Part shown: positions 61,149-64,000 of the stretch, in pieces
How the letters are laid out: every line of letters starts with the position of its first letter
How positions within the stretch are numbered: the stretch's first letter is position 1
Made by a program: the position numbers and the translations under genes
Notes under the pieces: model-generated
What the model was told of the DNA's origin: nothing
Seen by the model: only the letters and a program-made list of their open reading frames with translations
Databases searched by the model: none
Assembly: GCA_009741485.1 (NCBI GenBank)
Contig: CM019216.1
Span: 43,560,147 to 43,624,146 of the forward strand
Length of the DNA stretch: 64,000 bases
Reading direction: 5' to 3'
Origin: Malurus cyaneus samueli
Lineage: Eukaryota; Chordata; Aves; Passeriformes; Maluridae

Positions 61149-62898
61149 GTAAAAAACAAAAAGAAATTAAAAAAAAATATTAAATCTACTCCTTTTTTTA
61201 AGCCAACTTCGACGGACTCTCTTTCGCATCCTGTTTAATTCTTCTTCCTTTGATGCCCCAGTGGCACATTCAATGGAGAATACGGTCGATCCTTTTATCT
61301 TTGCAACTCGAGGCAAAGGAATAATTTCTTTATTTTGGTTAAAAGGGCTCGGCTTTGAATGATTCGTTCCTTATCTTTCCTGCGTGGGGGCGGGGGGGGG
61401 GGGGAAAGGCACGGGTTTTCTTTTTTCTTTTTTTTTTTTTAAATCCCTCGTGTATATGGTGGTGTCCCAATGGCTCGAAACGGAAGGATCTTACACCGCT
61501 TGGCTTCTGCCCTTAACCTCCCGAAGCGCTCGTGCTTCGCGCGGAACGCCTCTCGTGCAGAGCGGATGCCGTTAGTACGGGCCCGGAGCTGCCGGGCGGG
61601 GCTCGCGGCAGCCCCCTCGGCTAGAGCGCGGGTGGGTCCGCCCCCGCCCCGTCCGCAGCCCCGCGGGATCGGCAGGCGCGGGCGCTTTCTGTCACCCACC
61701 CCGCCCCCTGCCCAAGCGTGAGCCGGGCCGGCCGTCCCCGCTCCCCGCGCAGCGACGGCGCGTTGCGGCAGCCACCCCCCGCCGCCCCCGCAGCTGCCGC
61801 CGGGCACCAGCCGCGTCCGGGCGCCTGAAAGATGCAAATGCGGCGTGAGTGGGAGGGGGGGAAGGCGGGGGCCGCCTCGCCGCACGCCCGGGCGCAAGGG
61901 GCCCGCGCGGCGGGGCGGGCCGGGCCGGGCGAGCTGTGCCTTCCCGCCCCGCGCCGCCGCCGCGGCTTGGACGGGGGCGCGCGGGGGCGGGGTGCGCGGC
62001 GCGGCCGGCGCTGCGTGGAGCCGGGGCGCGCCCTCTGGCGGCCGCCGAGAGCCCCGCCCGCCGCTGGGGCGCCCGCCCGCGAGAGCGCGGGCTTCGAACG
62101 CGGGAACGGGCGAGGCCGGGCCGGGGGGCGGAGGGCGGCGGAGGCCCCGTCCCCCGCACCGCCGTAACGCTGGTCCCGCTTGCAGAGAACGGCCACTTGA
62201 AGGTGAACGGCGACGCCTCCCCCGCGGCGGCGGAGGCGGGCAAGGAGGAGGTGCAGGCGAACGGCAGCGCGCCCGCCGAGGAGACGGCAAGAGGAGGCGG
62301 CTCGTCGGAACCCGCCTCCGAGAAGGAGGCGGGAGAGGCGAGAGCACCGAGCCGGCCTCCCCGGCCGAGGAAGAGTCCTCCCCCAAGACTGAGGAGGGCG
62401 CGACCCCCTCGTCCAGCAGCGAGACCCCGAAAAAAAAAAAGAAGCGCTTTTCCTTCAAGAAGTCCTTTAAGCTAGCGCTTCTCCTTCAAGAAGAACAAGA
62501 AGGAGGCCGGCGAGGGGCCGAGGCGAAGCGGCACCGCCGCCGCGCGGCGAGGGCGAAGGAGGAGGCGGCGGCCCGAGCGGCGGGCAGCGAGAGCAGGCGG
62601 GCCGCGAGAGGCGTGCGCCGGCAGCGCCGAGGCGGCGAAGGAGAGGCGGGGGACTCGCAGGAGCCAATCGACAGGCCGCCCCGAAAAGCGGCGGAAGAAG
62701 AACCCCGGCGTCGGCGCGGCGCGAGGAGCAGCCCGCCTCAGCAGGCAGCGGAGGGCAAGGCGAAGGAGGAGGGGCGCCGGAGCCGCACGAGTGAGGCGGG
62801 CAGCGGCGACAGGAGGCGGCCCCCGCGGAGGAGCCGGCGCGGCAGGAGCCCCCCGCCGAGAGCAGTCCGGAGGGACCCCCGCCGAGTCGGCGGAGTAG
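61050..62898 (+). CDS. MARCKS: MARCKS, two exons; exon 2 reading frame disrupted in this sequence
   Basis: Myristoylated alanine-rich C-kinase substrate is an acidic, largely unfolded protein that is anchored to the inner plasma membrane by an N-terminal myristate and a basic effector domain. The effector domain binds PIP2, actin and calmodulin and is released by PKC phosphorylation. Seen here: ATG in strong context (A at -3, G at +4) and MGAQFSKTAAKGE with the myristoyl-acceptor Gly2 in exon 1; then ENGHLKVNGDASP at the splice junction (the MH2 segment), acidic EEVQANGSAPAEE, STEPASPAEEESSPKTEEG, the effector KKKKKRFSFKKSFK, and an end close to ESSPEGPP followed by a TAG at 62896-62898. These pieces lie in order but in different frames of exon 2, as if single G bases had been lost at a dozen or so points. 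Allowing for that, the length is close to the roughly 280 residues of chicken MARCKS. I read it as a functional gene with sequence errors rather than a pseudogene, because it has its intron, promoter and conserved UTRs. Confidence 0.9.
61149..62185 (+). other. MARCKS intron 1 (about 1.04 kb), largely a CpG island
   Basis: The donor is CAG|GTAAAA. The 3' end is TGGTCCCGCTTGCAG with a modest pyrimidine tract. The first 250 bp are AT-rich, including a 13-G run at 61392-61404. From about 61470 to the acceptor it is extremely GC-rich with dense CpG, continuous with exon 2. Long open frames on both strands here, up to 339 codons antisense, reflect the scarcity of stop codons in GC-rich DNA and carry no known domain. 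Confidence 0.8.
62186..62898 (+). other. MARCKS exon 2, coding part, with apparent single-G losses
   Basis: The start NGHLKVNGDASP is in frame with exon 1 if AAC at 62188 is the first codon. Most MARCKS proteins have a Glu before it, which would need one more G after the acceptor CAG at 62183-62185. Further apparent losses lie within 62286-62300 (three, net in frame), at 62340/62341, 62473/62474, 62477/62478, 62517/62518, several within 62520-62700, and 62880/62881. Peptides in the shifted frames fit the family: STEPASP before the effector domain, KKNKKEAGEG after it, GDSQE in mid-exon, ESAE before the TAG. The 11-A run encoding part of the five lysines (62430-62440) is the correct length. 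The last intact stop is TAG at 62896-62898. Confidence 0.8.
62430..62505 (+). other. MARCKS effector (phosphorylation-site) domain
   Basis: KKKKKRFSFKKSFKL is read directly from 62430. The rest, SGFSFKKNKKE, appears when one G is allowed back after 62473 and one after 62477. The domain is the PKC-phosphorylated, calmodulin-, actin- and PIP2-binding segment of about 25 residues: clustered Lys with Phe and the serines in FSF, KSF and GFSF. It is essentially unchanged across vertebrates, so two lost bases within it are best explained as sequence error. The losses create an artificial GCTAGC at 62471-62476. Confidence 0.9.
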
Positions 62899-63012
62899 TA
62901 AGCGCCGCCGCCCCTCGCCGACGGACTTTTCTTCCCCCCTGTTTGTTTGTTGGAGTGGTGCCAGGTACTGGTCTCGGAGAACTTGTCTACAACCAGGGAT
63001 TGATTTAAAAGA

Positions 63013-63242
63013 TGTCTCGTTTCTTTTTTTTCTCTCCCCCCGCAGCTCCCATCTCAAATCGTTGTGTGTTGCCGCCATTCCAACGGGCGGAGGGGGGCTC
63101 CCCTCCGCCCTCTTCTCCCATCCTCTATATTTTGGTTTTTTTGGGGTTTTTTCATAATATTTTAATGTTTTGTTTTGGTTGGTTCGGGTTTGGTTTTTTC
63201 TTGTTCTCCGTTCTTTTTTGTTCTTTTTATTTTTTTTTAATT
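63013..63242 (+). promoter_or_regulatory. CU- and U-rich part of MARCKS 3' UTR, candidate Hu/ELAV-binding region
   Basis: A CU-rich stretch (TTTCTTTTTTTTCTCTCCCC, about 63020-63041) is followed, after a GC-rich insert, by a long T/G-rich run at about 63126-63242. Mammalian MARCKS 3' UTR has a CU-rich element bound by HuD and HuR at a similar place after the stop codon. The position agrees, but the exact repeat differs, so the functional match is an inference. Confidence 0.4.
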
Positions 63243-63370
63243 CATCTTGCAACTCTCTTCATATTATAAAACCTTTGCCGATCGGTCTATGGACATGCCC
63301 ATATATGAAGGAGATGGGTGGGTCAATAAGGGATATCAAATGAAGTGACAGGGGCCGCAGTGGGGAACCC

Positions 63371-63402
63371 GGGGCGCGCAGCCCTTGCCGGGAGCGCGCC
63401 CC
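63371..63402 (+). ncRNA. GC-rich hairpin in MARCKS 3' UTR, candidate structured RNA element
   Basis: Left arm GGGGCGCGC (63371-63379) and right arm GCGCGCCCC (63394-63402) are perfect reverse complements around a 14-nt loop. Inside the loop, CCC (63382-63384) can pair with GGG (63390-63392) around UUGCC. The mammalian sequence I recall has GTGGTGCA and TGTGCCAC here, which also pair, with TTGCC in the loop. That would be compensatory change. This is a cis element of the mRNA, not a separate RNA gene. Confidence 0.5.
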
Positions 63403-63698
63403 GCCAGAAATGATGTAAGGGGTTAGTCTTTTTTTTAAAAGAAAGTTATTACGATGTATTTTGTGAGGCAGATGTTCTATAAGGTTTACAACACTACAAG
63501 TCTTGATTAAGAAGGAAAGGAAAAAGGAAAAAAAAAGTAAAAAATAAAAATCAATACCCAGATAAAGAGATCATAGTCTTAGGAATTCATTTAAACCATA
63601 GGAACTTTTCACTTATCTCATGTTAGCTGTATCAGTCAGTGATTAAGTAGAAATACAAGTTGTATAGGCTTTATTGTTTATTGCTGGTTTATGACCTT

Positions 63699-63704
63699 AA
63701 TAAA
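63699..63704 (+). terminator. Candidate poly-A signal AATAAA (proximal)
   Basis: AATAAA sits within GACCTTAATAAAGTGTAATT in a conserved part of the MARCKS 3' UTR. The sequence after it keeps matching the 3' UTR as I recall it, so if used it would give a shorter alternative mRNA rather than the only 3' end. Confidence 0.45.
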
Positions 63705-63959
63705 GTGTAATTATGTATTACCAGCAGGGTGTTTTTAACTGTGACTATTGTATAAAAAAACAAATCTTGATATCCAGAAGCACATGAAGTTTGCAACTCT
63801 TTCCACCCTGCCCATTTTTGTAAAACTGCAGTCATCTTGGACCTTTTAAACACAAATTTTAAACTCAACCAAGCTGTGATAAGTGGAATGGTTACTGTTT
63901 ATACTGTGGTATGTTTTTGATTACAGCAGACAATGCTTTCTTTTCCAGTTGTCTTTGAA

Positions 63960-63965
63960 AATAAA
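63960..63965 (+). terminator. Candidate poly-A signal AATAAA (distal)
   Basis: AATAAA follows GTCTTTGAA, and a T-rich stretch begins about 20 bp downstream (63987-64000), the layout expected of a cleavage site. In mammals the MARCKS 3' UTR continues beyond the corresponding point, so use of this signal is uncertain. Confidence 0.4.
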
Positions 63966-64000
63966 GGAAAACTCTTCAGATCAATGTTTTTTTTATTTTT

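Larger units (their letters stand above)
61470..62940. promoter_or_regulatory. CpG island over intron 1 and exon 2
   Basis: Dense CpG with no AT-rich break for about 1.4 kb, covering the late intron and the whole coding exon. It is separated from the promoter CpG cluster (60430-60690) by the pyrimidine-rich leader and exon 1. In birds, very GC-rich exons of this kind are often poorly covered in assemblies, which fits the frame problems in exon 2. Confidence 0.75.
62899..64000 (+). other. MARCKS 3' UTR (continues beyond the window)
   Basis: Several blocks match the mammalian MARCKS 3' UTR as I remember it: GTGCCAGGTACTGG (62958), TCTACAACCAGGGATTGAT (62985), TATGGACATGCCCATATATG (63287) with GGAGATGGGTGGGTCA after it, CATAGTCTTAGGAATTCATT (63572), TAAACCATAGGAACTTTTCA (63591) and nearly all of 63590-63970. 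Such conservation in untranslated RNA implies regulatory function, for example mRNA stability or localisation. Mammalian MARCKS mRNA has a CU-rich stretch bound by Hu/ELAV proteins and known microRNA sites. No terminal exon end is seen, so further 3' UTR likely lies past 64000. HDAC2, the usual next neighbour in amniotes, is not in the window. Confidence 0.85.

Noticed and set aside
61439..62458. 339-codon open frame antisense to MARCKS intron 1 and exon 2
   Set aside because: It lies in a very GC-rich CpG island where stop codons are rare. It is almost entirely Pro, Arg, Ala and Gly without a known domain, and it overlaps the recognised MARCKS exon.
61050..62898. MARCKS as a pseudogene
   Set aside because: The gene has its intron, CpG promoter and highly conserved UTRs, so it is not a processed copy. 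The breaks are of one type (lost G) and the peptide content is kept, which decay would not produce.
61845..63008. 387-codon plus-strand open frame as a separate gene
   Set aside because: Its first part is intron sequence. The middle carries MARCKS peptides only between frame breaks, and the rest is Arg-rich shifted-frame MARCKS plus 3' UTR. It is a by-product of the missing bases.
1..64000. CRISPR array, operon, bacterial mobile element or endogenous retrovirus
   Set aside because: No regularly spaced repeats, no prokaryotic gene layout, and no retroviral coding domain or paired LTRs that I can recognise. The DNA is vertebrate throughout.

Overview
The window comes from a bird, probably a songbird. 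It carries six CR1 LINE fragments in bird-type subfamilies and one SINE with a tRNA-Ile head and a CR1-like tail, the TguSINE1 design known from zebra finch and other passerines. The one protein gene is MARCKS, with untranslated regions that resemble other amniote copies. The species call is an inference from repeats recalled from memory.

Bases 1-60,420 are a gene desert. The rest of that stretch is AT-rich, apparently unique DNA with mono- and hexanucleotide tracts, a small tandem triplication, a perfect 11-bp inverted repeat and two GC-richer patches. I recognise no exon, tRNA, rRNA or processed pseudogene there. Its open reading frames are short, resemble no family I know and are no longer than chance allows. 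CR1 pieces lie at about 5.0, 19.0, 40.2, 42.4, 53.2-54.1 and 54.8-55.2 kb. The SINE lies at 12.7 kb.

From about 60.4 kb to the end lies MARCKS on the plus strand: a CpG-rich promoter, a pyrimidine-rich 5' UTR without upstream ATG, exon 1 (33 codons with the myristoylation signal), a CpG-rich intron of about 1 kb, exon 2 (the rest of the protein, including the basic effector domain), and the 3' UTR, which runs off the window. MARCKS is a myristoylated PKC substrate that binds calmodulin, actin and PIP2 at the plasma membrane.

Two observations stand out. First, exon 2 cannot be read in one frame: expected MARCKS peptide segments appear in order but in different frames, and nearly every break is explained by loss of one G from a G run, while the 11-A run is correct. 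This points to a sequence or assembly fault rather than a dead gene. Second, the 3' UTR holds a GC-rich hairpin (63371-63402) where the mammalian sequence I recall can form a stem of different sequence, which would mean compensatory change in a conserved RNA structure. I saw no CRISPR array, prokaryotic system, viral gene or toxin gene.
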